Position numbers and translations under genes: made by a program
From: an uncultured Holophaga sp.
GTDB taxonomy: Bacteria > Acidobacteriota > Holophagae > Holophagales > Holophagaceae
Reading direction: 5' to 3'
NCBI RefSeq assembly: GCF_963677305.1
Contig: NZ_OY781925.1
Coordinates: 2,023,501-2,087,500, forward strand
DNA: 64,000 nt
The notes under the pieces: model-generated
Database searches by the model: none
What the model saw: only the letters and a program-made list of their open reading frames with translations
What the model was told of the DNA's origin: nothing
Part shown: positions 18,044 to 28,148 of the stretch, in pieces
Numbering within the stretch: the first letter of the stretch is position 1
Layout: each line of letters begins with the position of its first letter

Positions 18044-18229
18044 TCAGGGCTTTTCGTCCCGGTCCGGGTCGGGGACCACCACATCCCGATCGAAGACCAG
18101 TGCCACATCATGGCGCAACCTGCACTTGAGAGCCTCCCGGCGGTCGGGACAGCGGCTGCAGATGGCCTCCTTGCAGCGGAGCACCTCCCTGCCGTCCTCG
18201 AGTCGATGCATGCGAAGGGTGATCTTCAA
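18044..18229 (-). CDS. Small Cys-containing protein
   Basis: A 61-residue protein with four cysteines (C..AICSRCPDRREALKC pattern near the middle), suggesting a small metal-binding fold. It starts with TTG at 18229, supported by a GGAG site about 6 bases upstream; an in-frame ATG lies six codons further on. It is divergent from the Nudix gene and stands alone. I do not recognise a family. Confidence 0.5.
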   Translation of the reverse strand: MKITLRMHRLEDGREVLRCKEAICSRCPDRREALKCRLRHDVALVFDRDVVVPDPDRDEKP

Positions 18230-18317
18230 AGGGGTCTCCAGCTCATCTTCCTTTGAGATGCCATGGGACTGGCTCTGTTTCGGGACAGCCTCCTCGGACA
18301 GCCGCTAGGATGAAGGA

Positions 18318-18926
18318 ATGCGCCTCCTTGCCACCCACTCCCCAGGCTTCGATCCCCAGACCCCCTGGGTGGAGCACGGAAGCACCGTGTCCTCGGACAG
18401 CCGGCTCTTCAGCCAGCTGGCGGCGACCCGGCGTTCCCCCCACACGGCCCGGGAGGCGGTCTTCACCCGCCTCATCTGCCCCTCCTGGGTGAATGTCATC
18501 GCCTTCACCGAGGCTGGGGAACTGCTGGTGGTGGAGCAGTACCGCCATGGCATCGATGCCTCCACCCTGGAGATCGTGGGAGGGGTGTCCGAGCCTGGCG
18601 AAGAGCCCCTCCTCTCGGCCCAGCGGGAGCTGCTGGAGGAGACCGGTCACGCCACGGATCAGTGGATCTCCCTGGGCTTCTGCGAGCCCAATCCGGCTGT
18701 GCAGAACAACCGCTGTCACTTCTTCCTGGCCCTGGGCTGCCGCTCTGTGGCGGATCTCGACCTGGATCCCTCCGAGGAGCTGAGGGTCTGGGCCTTTGGC
18801 TGGGCGGAGTGGGAGCAGCGCATGCGCGAGGGGCAGATCACCCATGCCCTCGTCCTGGCCGCCTTCCTACGGCTCAGCCTATGGGAGGGCTGGTCCGGTC
18901 TGCGTCAGCAGCTGGCCGGAGCCTGA
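18318..18926 (+). CDS. Nudix hydrolase
   Basis: Hydrolyses a nucleoside diphosphate linked to another moiety; the layout resembles ADP-ribose pyrophosphatases. The Nudix box is complete: GVSEPGEEPLLSAQRELLEE followed by TGH, which fits Gx5Ex7REUxEExGU. The preceding VEQYRHGIDASTLEIVGG is typical of the ADP-sugar branch. 202 residues, ATG 18318. ADP-ribose turnover would fit the presence of macrodomain genes elsewhere in the window, but the substrate is not determined by sequence. Confidence 0.88.
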   Translation: MRLLATHSPGFDPQTPWVEHGSTVSSDSRLFSQLAATRRSPHTAREAVFTRLICPSWVNVIAFTEAGELLVVEQYRHGIDASTLEIVGGVSEPGEEPLLSAQRELLEETGHATDQWISLGFCEPNPAVQNNRCHFFLALGCRSVADLDLDPSEELRVWAFGWAEWEQRMREGQITHALVLAAFLRLSLWEGWSGLRQQLAGA

Positions 18927-19010
18927 GGGAATCCGGATCGGGGGCACGGACCCCTTCGGACGGAGCCCCGCTACTGGTAGATTGGGGGATCGTCTTCAGG
19001 AGGTTTCCCC

Positions 19011-19508
19011 ATGGCCAGTGAGTGCTCGTTCGATGTCGTGTCCAAGGTCAACCTGGATGAGGTGAAGAACGCGGTGACCCAGGCCATGAAGGAGATCGCC
19101 CAGCGCTATGACTTCAAAGGCTCCATCTCCGAGATTGAGTTCAAGGACAACGAGGTCCTGCACCTCAAGAGCGATGACGAGGTCCGGCTCAAGGCCGTCA
19201 TCGATGTGCTCCAGTCCAAGCTCTTCAAGCGTGGGGTCAGCATCAAGAACCTGGAATACGGAAAGGTGGAGGCCGCCACCAAGGGCACGGTGCGTCAGGA
19301 GATCAAGATTCTCCAGGGCGTGCCCGGCGACAAGGCCAAGGCCATCGTCAAGGTCATCAAGGACGCTAAGCTCAAGGTCCAGGCCGCCATCCAGGGCGAC
19401 CAGCTGCGGGTGACCGGCAAGAGCAAGGATGACCTGCAGGATTGCATCGCCCTGCTGAAGAAGAACGACCAGGGGCTGGAGCTCCAGTTCACCAACTTCC
19501 GCAGCTAG
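19011..19508 (+). CDS. yajQ: YajQ family nucleotide-binding protein
   Basis: A 165-residue protein of the YajQ (DUF520) family; members bind cyclic di-GMP or nucleic acids and act as regulators in some bacteria. The N-terminus [19 protein letters not shown] and the [12 protein letters not shown] and [19 protein letters not shown] segments are diagnostic. An AGGAGG site precedes ATG 19011. The polyprenyl synthase gene follows within 10 bp, so they are co-transcribed. Confidence 0.93.
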   Translation: MASECSFDVVSKVNLDEVKNAVTQAMKEIAQRYDFKGSISEIEFKDNEVLHLKSDDEVRLKAVIDVLQSKLFKRGVSIKNLEYGKVEAATKGTVRQEIKILQGVPGDKAKAIVKVIKDAKLKVQAAIQGDQLRVTGKSKDDLQDCIALLKKNDQGLELQFTNFRS

Positions 19509-19514
19509 GTGCCC

Positions 19515-20507
19515 ATGAAGCGTCTCAGCCTCCTCCGCTATTTCGCCCCCATCCAGCCGAGGCTCTCGGCGGTCGAGGAGGAACTGCAGCATATCCTCAG
19601 CAGTGACATCCCCCTGGTGCAGAAGCTGGCGGACCATGTGCAGCGGGGACAGGGCAAGCGCCTGAGGCCGGCCCTGGTGCTGCTCTCCAGCCGCTTCTGC
19701 GGAGACCCCGTGGGCCTTGATGTGAAGTTCGGAGCCATCTTCGAACTGGTCCACACCGCCACCCTGGTGCATGACGATGTCATCGACCATGCCCTGGTCC
19801 GCCGGGCCGAGCCCACAGTGAATGCCCTCTGGGGGAACACCCTCACGGTGCTCTTCGGGGACCTCCTGTACCTCAATGCCATGTCCAGCGCCATCCAGGG
19901 ACGCTCCTGGCGGATGATGGAGATCTTCGCCGAGGTCACGACTCGCATGATCGAGGGGGAGCTGCTCCAGAATCATGTTCTGTTCAAGCTGGCGACTACC
20001 CGCCAGGACTACTTCGACATCCAGGAACGCAAGACGGCTCTTCTCTTCTCGGGCTGCACGGAGAGCGGAGCGGTGCTCGCCGGGCGTCCCGAGGCGGATG
20101 CTCTGGCCATGCGGCGCTATGGGCTGGAGATCGGGCGGGCCTTCCAACTGGTGGACGATCTCCTGGATTACACCGCCACCAGCGAGCAACTGGGCAAGCC
20201 GGCCTTCTCGGACCTCCGGGAGGGCAAGCTGACCCTGCCCATGCTGACCCTCCTGGACCGGGCACCCGAGGCCCGTAGCCTGGTGGAACGCATCTGGGCC
20301 GCTGGCGAGTCTGCGCCCATCTCCCAGGAGGACGAGGGGACACTCCGGAGCCTGCTGGAGGCCCACGACGCCCTCGCCGAGACCCGGGAGCTGGCCCGGA
20401 GGGCCAGCCAGGCGGCCCGGGAGTCCCTGCAAGGGGTGCAGGGGGACAAGGGCATCCGCAAGCTCCTCCTCGAGATCCCCGAGGTGTTGCTGGAACGCAG
20501 CCGGTAG
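19515..20507 (+). CDS. Trans-polyprenyl diphosphate synthase
   Basis: Extends allylic diphosphates with isopentenyl diphosphate to make a long-chain prenyl diphosphate, probably the quinone side chain. The first Asp-rich motif is LVHDDVIDHALVRR, the second is LVDDLLDYT, and the KRLRPALVLL substrate motif is present. About 330 residues is normal for octaprenyl or heptaprenyl synthases. The frame begins at GTG 19509; ATG 19515, two codons later, is preferred. It is followed 4 bp later by rsmH. Confidence 0.9.
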   Translation: MKRLSLLRYFAPIQPRLSAVEEELQHILSSDIPLVQKLADHVQRGQGKRLRPALVLLSSRFCGDPVGLDVKFGAIFELVHTATLVHDDVIDHALVRRAEPTVNALWGNTLTVLFGDLLYLNAMSSAIQGRSWRMMEIFAEVTTRMIEGELLQNHVLFKLATTRQDYFDIQERKTALLFSGCTESGAVLAGRPEADALAMRRYGLEIGRAFQLVDDLLDYTATSEQLGKPAFSDLREGKLTLPMLTLLDRAPEARSLVERIWAAGESAPISQEDEGTLRSLLEAHDALAETRELARRASQAARESLQGVQGDKGIRKLLLEIPEVLLERSR

Positions 20508-20511
20508 TGCC

Positions 20512-21552
20512 ATGACAGACGAACAGACCCCCCACAGTCGGCGCCCCCGGTACAAGGGCACCCACCCCCGGCGCTTCGAGGAGAAGTACAAGGAGCTGGA
20601 TCCCACCCGTCACGAGGGGGAACTGCAGAAGGTCATGGAGCGGGGTCACACCCCGGCGGGCACCCACCGCTCCATCTGCGTCCAGGAGATCCTGCAGGTG
20701 CTGGATCCCCACCCCGGGGAGCTGGGCCTGGACGCAACGCTGGGCTACGGTGGCCACACCCGTGCCATCCTGGAGCGCGCCGTTCCCGGCCTGAGGATGC
20801 TGGGCATCGATGTGGACCCCCTTGAGTTGCCCCGCACCGAGGCCCGTCTGCGCGAGCTGGGCTTTGGCGAAGAGCTGCTCGCCGTGCGCCGCATGAACTT
20901 CGCCGGCATCGTGAGCCTTCCGGTGGAGCTGGGCCGGGGCTTCGACTTCATCCTGGCAGACCTGGGGGTTTCCTCCATGCAGATCGACAATCCCGCCCGG
21001 GGGTTCACCTTCAAAGCCGAGGGCCCCCTGGACCTGCGGCTCAACCCCAGGCGGGGGCAGCCCGCCTCCGCCCTCCTGAAGGCCCTCTCCCGGGAGGACC
21101 TGGAGGAGCTGATGGCGGAGAACTCGGATGAGCCCTTCGCCCGGGAGCTGGCGGAGGTCCTGAGCGGTGCCTCCATCACCACCACCAGCCAGCTGGCCAG
21201 GATCGTGAAAGACACCCTCTGGGGCCACTTCCCCGCAGAGGAGCGCCAGCGGGAGCTGCGGCGGGCCCTGCAGCGCACCTTCCAGGCGCTGCGGATCGCC
21301 GTCAACGACGAGTTCGGGGTTCTGGAGCAGTTCCTGGATCTGCTGCCGGGCTGCCTGGCGCCTGGGGGGCGGGTGGCCATCTTGACCTTCCACTCCGGGG
21401 AGGATCGGCGGGTGAAGAAGGCCTTCCAGGCCGGGTTGCGCACTGGCCTCTACCGGGAGGCCGCTTCCGAGCCCATCCGGCCATCGGCTGAGGAGCGGCG
21501 GGCCAACCCCCGCTCGGCTCCCGCCAAGCTCCGCTGGGCCATCCGGGCCTGA
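20512..21552 (+). CDS. rsmH: 16S rRNA (cytosine-1402-N4)-methyltransferase
   Basis: Methylates C1402 of 16S rRNA at the P site. 346 residues with the class I SAM fold: GTHRSICVQEILQVL, LDATLGYGGHTRAILE, MLGIDVDP, FILADLGVSSMQIDNPARGF and the C-terminal TFHSGEDRRVKKAF and ANPRSAPAKLRWA blocks. It has a basic N-terminal extension of about 45 residues before the usual start of homology. In many bacteria rsmH (mraW) heads the cell-division dcw cluster, but here it ends a polyprenyl synthase operon and no ftsL, ftsI or mur genes follow. Confidence 0.92.
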   Translation: MTDEQTPHSRRPRYKGTHPRRFEEKYKELDPTRHEGELQKVMERGHTPAGTHRSICVQEILQVLDPHPGELGLDATLGYGGHTRAILERAVPGLRMLGIDVDPLELPRTEARLRELGFGEELLAVRRMNFAGIVSLPVELGRGFDFILADLGVSSMQIDNPARGFTFKAEGPLDLRLNPRRGQPASALLKALSREDLEELMAENSDEPFARELAEVLSGASITTTSQLARIVKDTLWGHFPAEERQRELRRALQRTFQALRIAVNDEFGVLEQFLDLLPGCLAPGGRVAILTFHSGEDRRVKKAFQAGLRTGLYREAASEPIRPSAEERRANPRSAPAKLRWAIRA

Positions 21553-21558
21553 AGCGAT

Positions 21559-23103
21559 CTACTGATCGCCCCTCGGGTCCCAGTCAATGCCGTGCCGCTT
21601 GAGGGCGGCCATGTAGGTCTCCTTGTCGGGGCACTTCATGTAGCCCTCCTGGGGATCGATCTGTCTGGCCTCGATGAGCTCCACCAGGGCGTCGTTCATG
21701 AGCTTCTGCCCATAGGCGCGGCCTGTCTGCATCGCTGAGACGATCTGGAAGGCCTTGCCATCCCGGATCAGGCTGGCGATGGCGGGCGTGATGAAGAGGC
21801 TCTCGATGGCCGCCACCCGACCGCCGCTCCGGCGCTTGAGCAGGGATTGGCTGATGCAGGCCTTGAGGGAGTCCGCCAGCATGACCCGCACCTGGGCCTG
21901 ACGGTCGGCCGGGAACTGGTCGATGATGCGGTCGATGGTCCCGATGGCGCTGCTGGTGTGCAGGGTGCCGAAGACAAGGTGGCCAGTGATGGCTGTCTCC
22001 AGGGCGATGGAGATGGTCTCCAGATCCCGCATCTCACCCACCATGACCACATCGGGGTCCTCCCTGAGGGCGGCACGCAACCCGGACTTGAAGCTCGCGG
22101 TGTGGGTGCCGACCTCCCGCTGGTTCACCAGGCAGTTCCGCCGGGGGTGGACGAACTCGATGGGATCCTCGATGGTGAGGATGTGGTCGCGGCGGCGCCG
22201 GTTGATGAGGTCGATGATGGCGGCCAGGGTGGTGGACTTGCCCGAGCCTGTGGGGCCGGTGACAAGCACCAGACCCTTGGAGAGATCCGCCAAGTCTCTG
22301 ATGGCATTCGGAAGACCCAGCTGGTCCGGGTCCGGGATCTGATTCGGGATCAGGCGGCACACCATGCCCGGCCCCAGGCGGTCCATGAAGTAGTTGACCC
22401 GGAATCGGCAGTTCCCCGCCTCGAAGGGATAGGCGAAGTCGGCATCCCTCTTCTCCTGGAAGTGGGCCCAGGCGGCTGGAGGGGCCAGGGCCTCCATCAT
22501 CTCCAGCAGTTGGTTGGGACCGAGAAGGCCGAAATCCAGCAACTCCTCCAGGTCGCCGTGGACCCGGACGATGGGCATCTCGAAGGAGGTGCAATGGAGA
22601 TCCGAGCCCTGGGAGGCCAGCAGCGTGGTGAAGAGGCGATCCGCGAGCGGGTGCCGCCCCGGCTGGGGGGGGAGGGCCTCCACCGCGGGCTGCGCCTTTT
22701 CGGGCACCTGGGCTTCCGGGGCCTGCGGGAGGGGGAGCGAGGCCCGGGTGGCCTGGGGCTCAGGAATGACCGGGAGAGGTTCAGGTTGGGGGGAGGCCTT
22801 GAGGATGGGAGTGGCCTGGATGAAGGAGCCCAGCGGGGTGCGCCCGAGTTGCAGGTGGAAGACCTGCTCGCCGAGGTAGTAATCGAACTCGACCTCCCCT
22901 GTGGCCTGCCAGGTGTGGTTCGCTTCGGCGGGCACCAATTCCCGGGCCAGAAGATCGAGCATGGTGGAGGGGACGGGATTGGCCACCAGGGGCGATTGGA
23001 CGCCGGAGGGCATATGGAGCATGGGGGGCTTGTTGGCCTCCAGCCTCAGGGCCTCGGCTCCCTTGGGAAGGATGTAGGTGAGCAGCTTATCCAACTGGGC
23101 CAT
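21559..23103 (-). CDS. PilT/PilU-like type IV pilus retraction ATPase with extra N-terminal domain
   Basis: A secretion-type ATPase that powers pilus disassembly or twitching. The 514 residues exceed the usual 350-380. The C-terminal part is standard: Walker [18 protein letters not shown], Asp box [12 protein letters not shown], Walker [11 protein letters not shown], and the His box [18 protein letters not shown]. Ahead of it, residues 1-100 ([19 protein letters not shown]) resemble a second copy of the N-terminal PilT domain, joined through a Pro-rich linker (about 105-160) to the regular copy ([23 protein letters not shown]). ATG 23103 is chosen because upstream sequence overlaps sucC on the other strand. 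Divergent from sucC. Confidence 0.87.
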   Translation of the reverse strand: MAQLDKLLTYILPKGAEALRLEANKPPMLHMPSGVQSPLVANPVPSTMLDLLARELVPAEANHTWQATGEVEFDYYLGEQVFHLQLGRTPLGSFIQATPILKASPQPEPLPVIPEPQATRASLPLPQAPEAQVPEKAQPAVEALPPQPGRHPLADRLFTTLLASQGSDLHCTSFEMPIVRVHGDLEELLDFGLLGPNQLLEMMEALAPPAAWAHFQEKRDADFAYPFEAGNCRFRVNYFMDRLGPGMVCRLIPNQIPDPDQLGLPNAIRDLADLSKGLVLVTGPTGSGKSTTLAAIIDLINRRRRDHILTIEDPIEFVHPRRNCLVNQREVGTHTASFKSGLRAALREDPDVVMVGEMRDLETISIALETAITGHLVFGTLHTSSAIGTIDRIIDQFPADRQAQVRVMLADSLKACISQSLLKRRSGGRVAAIESLFITPAIASLIRDGKAFQIVSAMQTGRAYGQKLMNDALVELIEARQIDPQEGYMKCPDKETYMAALKRHGIDWDPRGDQ

Positions 23104-23209
23104 GGCCTCTCCGGGGTCGCTCTTGATTCTATGCCAGCATGGCGGACCTTTGGGCGTGGCAGATGCACTAAACTGGCCGAACCAGCATCCCAATACCCGG
23201 GAGGAACGG

Positions 23210-24367
23210 ATGAACATCCACGAATGGCAGGCCAAGGAGCTCATGAAGGCCTTCAGGGTCCCGGTTCCAAGGGGACAGGTGGCCAGCGACGCCCGGGAGG
23301 CGGCAGAGCTTGCCCGCAGCTTCGGCGGCCGGGCGGTGGTGAAGGCCCAGATCCATGCGGGGGGGCGCGGAAAGGGGGGCGGTGTGAAGCTCGCCAAGAC
23401 CTCCGAGGAGGCGGCTTCCCTCTTTGACGCCATGCTGGGCATGACCCTGGTGACCCATCAGACCGGACCCCGGGGGCGGGTCGTACGTGCAGTCTATGTC
23501 GCCGAGACCGTGGACATTGCCCGGGAGCTGTACCTGAGCCTTCTGGTGGACCGCGGGGCTTCCCGGGTCACGATCCTGGCTTCCACTGAAGGGGGAGTGG
23601 AGATCGAAAAGGTCGCCGCCGAGACACCTGAGAAGCTCTTCAAGCTGGCCATCGATCCGGCCACCGGGGTGGGTCCCCACCATGCCAGGGATCTGGCGGC
23701 CGCCCTTGGGCTCCATGGTGAGCTCTTCAAGCAGGTTCAGGGCTTTCTCCAGAATCTCTACACCTTGTTCATCGAGAATGACTGCTCCCTGGTGGAGATC
23801 AACCCCCTGGTGGTGACCGGGGAGGGCCAGCTCCTGGCCCTGGATGCCAAGGTCACCTTCGATGACAACGCCCTGGCCCGCCACCCGGAGCTCATGGCCT
23901 ACCGCGATCCCCACGAAGAGAGCCCCGAGGAGGTGGAGGCCAGCCGCTACGGCCTGAACTTCGTGAAGCTGGACGGCAATATCGGCTGCATGGTCAATGG
24001 GGCCGGTCTCGCCATGGCCACCATGGACATCATCAAATACTGCGGCGGGGAGCCCGCCAACTTCCTGGATGTGGGAGGCGGGGCCTCCGAGGAGACGGTG
24101 CGCAATGCCTTCGGCATCATCCTCCGGGATCCGGCGGTGAAGGCGGTGCTGGTCAATATCTTCGGCGGCATCGTCCGCTGCGATGTGGTGGCCCGTGGCA
24201 TCATCAAGGCCGCCCAGGACATGGCCATCGGAGTTCCGGTGGTGGTGCGCCTGGAGGGGACCAACGTGGAAGAGGGCCGTCGCCTTCTGGCGGAGAGTGG
24301 CCTGGATCTCCGTGCGGCGCAGGACCTGGGATCAGCGGCCAAACTGGCCGTGGCGGCCATCGGCTGA
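23210..24367 (+). CDS. sucC: Succinate-CoA ligase, beta subunit
   Basis: The ATP-grasp subunit of succinyl-CoA synthetase (TCA cycle substrate-level phosphorylation). 385 residues starting [15 protein letters not shown] at ATG 23210 with a GGGAGGAA site. [20 protein letters not shown] binds nucleotide, [20 protein letters not shown] binds metal, and the C-terminal [17 protein letters not shown] block is typical. sucD follows after 10 bp. Confidence 0.96.
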   Translation: MNIHEWQAKELMKAFRVPVPRGQVASDAREAAELARSFGGRAVVKAQIHAGGRGKGGGVKLAKTSEEAASLFDAMLGMTLVTHQTGPRGRVVRAVYVAETVDIARELYLSLLVDRGASRVTILASTEGGVEIEKVAAETPEKLFKLAIDPATGVGPHHARDLAAALGLHGELFKQVQGFLQNLYTLFIENDCSLVEINPLVVTGEGQLLALDAKVTFDDNALARHPELMAYRDPHEESPEEVEASRYGLNFVKLDGNIGCMVNGAGLAMATMDIIKYCGGEPANFLDVGGGASEETVRNAFGIILRDPAVKAVLVNIFGGIVRCDVVARGIIKAAQDMAIGVPVVVRLEGTNVEEGRRLLAESGLDLRAAQDLGSAAKLAVAAIG

Positions 24368-24377
24368 GGAGGCGAAC

Positions 24378-25253
24378 ATGAGCGTACTGGTCGGCAACCA
24401 CACCCGCCTGATCGTCCAGGGCATCACCGGCAAGGAGGGGCTCTTCCACGCCAAGGGCTGCCGGGACTACGGCACCCAGGTGGTGGGCGGCGTCTCCCCT
24501 GATCGCGGGGGGTCTGCGATCGAGGGCTTCCCCGTATACGACACGGTCCATGAGGCCCGGGAGAAGACCGGAGCCAACGCCTCCATGATCTTCGTGCCCC
24601 CCATGGGTGCGGCGGACGCCATCCTGGAGGCGCTGGAGGCAGGCATCGAGCTGATCGTCTGCATCACCGAAGGGATCCCGGTCCTGGATATGGTCCGGGT
24701 CAAGCGGGTCCTCATGGATTACCCGGCTTCCCGACTCATCGGCCCCAACTGCCCTGGGGTCATCACCCCGGGCCAGGCCAAGATCGGCATCATGCCCGGA
24801 CGCATCCACAAGCCTGGCCCCATCGGCGTGGTCAGCCGCTCGGGCACCCTGACCTACGAAGCCGTGGGGCAGCTCACGGCCCTGGGCATCGGACAGAGCA
24901 CCTGCATCGGCATCGGAGGAGACCCGGTCAACGGCAGCAGCTTTGTGGATGTGCTCAAGCTCTTCCAGGAGGATCCCGCCACCGAGGGGGTCATCCTCAT
25001 CGGCGAGATCGGGGGCAGCGCCGAGGAGGACGCCGCCGCGTTCATCCGGGAGCAGATGACCAAGCCCGTGGTGGCCTTCATTGCAGGCCAGACCGCCCCT
25101 CCCGGGCGCCGGATGGGGCACGCCGGTGCGATCATCTCCGGGGGCAAGGGCACGGCCGCCGAGAAGGTGGCCACCCTCCGGGCTGCCGGGGTGACCCTGG
25201 TGGACAACCCGGCCGAGATGGGTCTGGCCATGGCCGGCTGCTTCGGGGGCTGA
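24378..25253 (+). CDS. sucD: Succinate-CoA ligase, alpha subunit
   Basis: The CoA-binding and phosphohistidine subunit that pairs with SucC. 291 residues: [17 protein letters not shown] binds Co[22 protein letters not shown] is diagnostic, and the active His is in [17 protein letters not shown] 24378 has a GAGGAGGCG site. A short hairpin (25263-25284) follows the gene. Confidence 0.96.
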   Translation: MSVLVGNHTRLIVQGITGKEGLFHAKGCRDYGTQVVGGVSPDRGGSAIEGFPVYDTVHEAREKTGANASMIFVPPMGAADAILEALEAGIELIVCITEGIPVLDMVRVKRVLMDYPASRLIGPNCPGVITPGQAKIGIMPGRIHKPGPIGVVSRSGTLTYEAVGQLTALGIGQSTCIGIGGDPVNGSSFVDVLKLFQEDPATEGVILIGEIGGSAEEDAAAFIREQMTKPVVAFIAGQTAPPGRRMGHAGAIISGGKGTAAEKVATLRAAGVTLVDNPAEMGLAMAGCFGG

Positions 25254-25304
25254 GACCCGGACCCCGGGCTCGTCAGGGCCCGGGTGCCTGCCTATCATGG
25301 GGAT

Positions 25305-25871
25305 ATGCCCCTCCTTGCCATGCTCCTCCATGAACCCGCCGCCACCACCGTGCGCGGCTGGTGGGAGTTGCTGGAAGCGGAGCTGGGCCTTCAGGGGCTG
25401 CGTCGGGTCCCTTTCCCCCATGTCACTCTCATGGGCTACGATGGGCTGGACCAGGCGAAGATCCAGGCCGAGCTGTTGCCGGAAATAGAAGGCCTTGGCC
25501 CCATTTCCCTGAAGACTTCCGGGCTGGGTCTCTTCTTCCGCCCCCAGCCCGTGATCTACCTGCCGGTGGTGCGCTCCCGGGAGCTGACGGAGTTCCACCG
25601 CGGGCTCTTGAAGGTGGTGGAGTCCCTGGGAGGAGAAGTCATGCCGCTCCACACCCCCGAAGCCTGGATGCCCCACCTGACCCTTGCGCAGTTCGACCTC
25701 ACCCCGGAGCTCCAGCTGGAGGCGGTCAAACTCCTCTCCGGGTTGGATCTTTCCCTGGAATTCGAGGTCCGGAACCTGACCCTCTTCGAGTGGATCGGGC
25801 CGCGCTTCGAGCCACTGGACCGATACCCTCTCCTGGGGGCACTGCCCCCCGTGGTGTCTCCAGGGGGCTGA
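25305..25871 (+). CDS. 2H phosphoesterase (2'-5' RNA ligase-like)
   Basis: A 188-residue protein with the two HxT motifs that define the 2H phosphoesterase superfamily: PHVTLMG near residue 40 and PHLTLAQ near 125, roughly 85 residues apart as expected. Members act on 2',3'-cyclic or 2'-5' phosphodiester ends of RNA or nucleotides. ATG 25305 with GGGGA just upstream is preferred over 25284. The gene stands alone between sucD and a radical SAM gene, so the biological substrate is not hinted at. Confidence 0.72.
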   Translation: MPLLAMLLHEPAATTVRGWWELLEAELGLQGLRRVPFPHVTLMGYDGLDQAKIQAELLPEIEGLGPISLKTSGLGLFFRPQPVIYLPVVRSRELTEFHRGLLKVVESLGGEVMPLHTPEAWMPHLTLAQFDLTPELQLEAVKLLSGLDLSLEFEVRNLTLFEWIGPRFEPLDRYPLLGALPPVVSPGG

Positions 25872-26037
25872 AGGCTCCGTTCGGGTGTGGCAGCCGGGAC
25901 CGGTCGGGAGGGGCTCCAAGACGGGGCCACGGTCGGTCCTGCCCGGGTTCGCCCTGGGTGGACGGGTTCCCTGATGGGTGTGGATAGAGGGGGGAGATCC
26001 GGCTCACCTGAGCTATTCTGTTGAATCCGGAGCAGTC

Positions 26038-26907
26038 ATGTCGGATGTGATCAAAGCCCACCTGGACCATCGGAGAAGCTGGTGCGACTTCGACTATTGT
26101 TATCCGGTGATCTCCCGGCGGAGCCGTGGAGTCAGCCTGGGGGTCAATCTCAACCCTGACAAGATCTGCAACTTCCACTGCGTCTACTGCGAGGTGGATC
26201 GCGTGGCTGCGCCCCGGCGGCGGGATGTGGACCTGGACCAGCTCAGCGACGAGATGGCGACGCTGCTGGACCTGGTGGCCAGTGGCGAGCTCTTCGACAC
26301 CTTCCCCTTCAGCTCGGCCAGACCGGAACACCGCAGGCTCAATGACATCGCCTTCTCCGGAGATGGCGAGCCCACCACTTCCCGGGCTTTTCCCGGTGCG
26401 GTGGAGCGACTGGCTGGCCTCCGTCGGAACCGGGGTCTCGACAGCCTGAAGCTGGTCCTCATCACCAATGCCACCCGCTTCCAGGATCCCGAGGTCGTGG
26501 GGGCGATCGACCTGCTCATGGCCAATGGCGGCGAGATCTGGGCCAAGTTGGATGCAGGCCGCGAGGCGGGTTACCGGGCTATCAATCGCTCCGAGGTCCC
26601 CTATGAACGGGTCCTGGAGAACCTCGCCTTTGCCGCAGCCCGCTGGCCCCTCCACATCCAGACCCTCTTTCAGGAGTGGGAGGGCAGGGGGCCCGATGCC
26701 CTGGATCTGGCGGCCTACCTCGAGCGCATCCGGGAGATCCGCCTGAGTGGTCGGCTGCTCGGACTTCAAATCTATACCGTAGCCCGTCCCACCCCTGAGC
26801 CTGCTTCCCGCCCCCTCGGCCATGGGGCCCTGGAAGCGCTGGGGGCCCGCCTTCGGAGTGAGCTTCCTGGTCTGCCGGTGGAGCTCTTCCACGGCCCATC
26901 GGCCTGA
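26038..26907 (+). CDS. Radical SAM protein
   Basis: A 289-residue radical SAM enzyme with the cluster motif CNFHCVYC (Cys-x3-Cys-x2-Cys) near residue 45, followed by a GEPTTS segment (SGDGEPTT) for SAM binding. The layout resembles the COG0731 group related to wyosine-synthesis enzymes, but no substrate domain settles it. The stop overlaps the start of the next gene by one base, so the CapA-like gene is coupled. The 166 bp before it hold nothing I can identify. Confidence 0.82.
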   Translation: MSDVIKAHLDHRRSWCDFDYCYPVISRRSRGVSLGVNLNPDKICNFHCVYCEVDRVAAPRRRDVDLDQLSDEMATLLDLVASGELFDTFPFSSARPEHRRLNDIAFSGDGEPTTSRAFPGAVERLAGLRRNRGLDSLKLVLITNATRFQDPEVVGAIDLLMANGGEIWAKLDAGREAGYRAINRSEVPYERVLENLAFAAARWPLHIQTLFQEWEGRGPDALDLAAYLERIREIRLSGRLLGLQIYTVARPTPEPASRPLGHGALEALGARLRSELPGLPVELFHGPSA

Positions 26908-28148
26908 TGCGCCGGGCTCTCTTTCTCGTGCTCTTGGCTCTGGCGACTGGCTGCCAGCGGCGTCAGCCTCCTCCACGCCAAGCGGTACCGGTCAGCCCAG
27001 CCCCCACCAGGGTCCGCCTGGTGGCGGTGGGGGACATCATGATGCATCAGGATGTGAAGCGCTCTGGCCTTGCCTCGGAAGGCGGCTTCTCCAGCCTCTG
27101 GAAGGAGGTGGAGCCCCTCCTCCGCGGGGCCGACCTGACCTTCGGGAATCTCGAGACACCGGTGGCGCCGCACACCGGGGGGGCAGGGCGCCCTTTCTGC
27201 TTCAACGCCCCCGCCGATCTGGTGCCGGCCCTGCGGGCCAGCGGCTTTCAGCTGCTCTCCACCGCCAATAACCACACCTACGACCAAGGGCGCAAAGGCG
27301 TCGCCGAGACTCTGGAACATCTCCGGGAGGCTGGTCTTGCAGCACTGGGAAGCGGCCAGGATCGCGAGCACGCCGAGGCCCCCCTGCTCCTGGAGCGGCA
27401 GGGGATCCGCTTCGCCTTCTTCGGTGCCACCGACATCTTCAATACCAACTTGAACCAGGAGGGGCAGGGACCCTGGGTCGCCGCCCTGGATCCGGATCGG
27501 CTGGAACTTGCCATCCGGAAGGTCCGGCCCCAGGTGGACGCTGTGGTGGTCAGCCTTCACTGGGGGATTGAGTACCACCACAACCCCTCCGTCCGGCAAC
27601 AGGACATCGCCCGACGCCTGGTGGGTGCCGGGGCCGACCTGATCCTGGGTCACCACCCCCACGTCCTGGAGCCCTTGGCCTGGATCGAGGCCAGCGGGCG
27701 GAGGGGAGCGGTGATCTACTCCCTGGGCAACTTCATCAGCAACCAGGACCGGAGCTATGATCCGGGGCACATGGCGGTGAAGGCCGGGGACAGCCGGGAT
27801 GGTGCGGCCCTGGTGGCCACCTGGGTCAAGGAAACCGGAGGGGTGCGCCTGGACTCGGTGGTCATGGAGCCCCTCTGGACCGACAACCGGGGCACCGAAG
27901 GGCATCGGGAGATCAGGGTGGAGTATCTGGGGGAACGCTCCGATGCCCTCGCCCAGTTGAGGCGCAGCCGGATCCTGGCCGTGCTGGATGGCCAGGCGGG
28001 GCCGGATGCTCTGCCTCCCAAGCGCAGCGCTCAGCAGAAGGTACGACCCAGGTCCATCCCCCGGCCTGCGGTCCCTCAGGTGCCTGAGGCTCTTCCGGAC
28101 CCACCGATGGCTGACAGCCCGGCAATTGCGGCCGAGTCCCCCTCATGA
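26907..28148 (+). CDS. CapA-family metallophosphatase-like lipoprotein
   Basis: A 413-residue envelope lipoprotein (lipobox LALATGC, Cys near 16) with a CapA/PgsA-type calcineurin-like domain: VGDIMMHQD, LTFGNLETPV, STANNHTYDQG, SLHWGIEYHHNPS, GHHPHVLEP and YSLGNFI. CapA homologues take part in poly-gamma-glutamate capsule synthesis, but no capBC is nearby, so the role may be in other cell-surface polymers. A Pro-rich tail (about 370-413) follows the domain. It overlaps the DUF486 gene by 4 bp. Confidence 0.85.
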   Translation: MRRALFLVLLALATGCQRRQPPPRQAVPVSPAPTRVRLVAVGDIMMHQDVKRSGLASEGGFSSLWKEVEPLLRGADLTFGNLETPVAPHTGGAGRPFCFNAPADLVPALRASGFQLLSTANNHTYDQGRKGVAETLEHLREAGLAALGSGQDREHAEAPLLLERQGIRFAFFGATDIFNTNLNQEGQGPWVAALDPDRLELAIRKVRPQVDAVVVSLHWGIEYHHNPSVRQQDIARRLVGAGADLILGHHPHVLEPLAWIEASGRRGAVIYSLGNFISNQDRSYDPGHMAVKAGDSRDGAALVATWVKETGGVRLDSVVMEPLWTDNRGTEGHREIRVEYLGERSDALAQLRRSRILAVLDGQAGPDALPPKRSAQQKVRPRSIPRPAVPQVPEALPDPPMADSPAIAAESPS

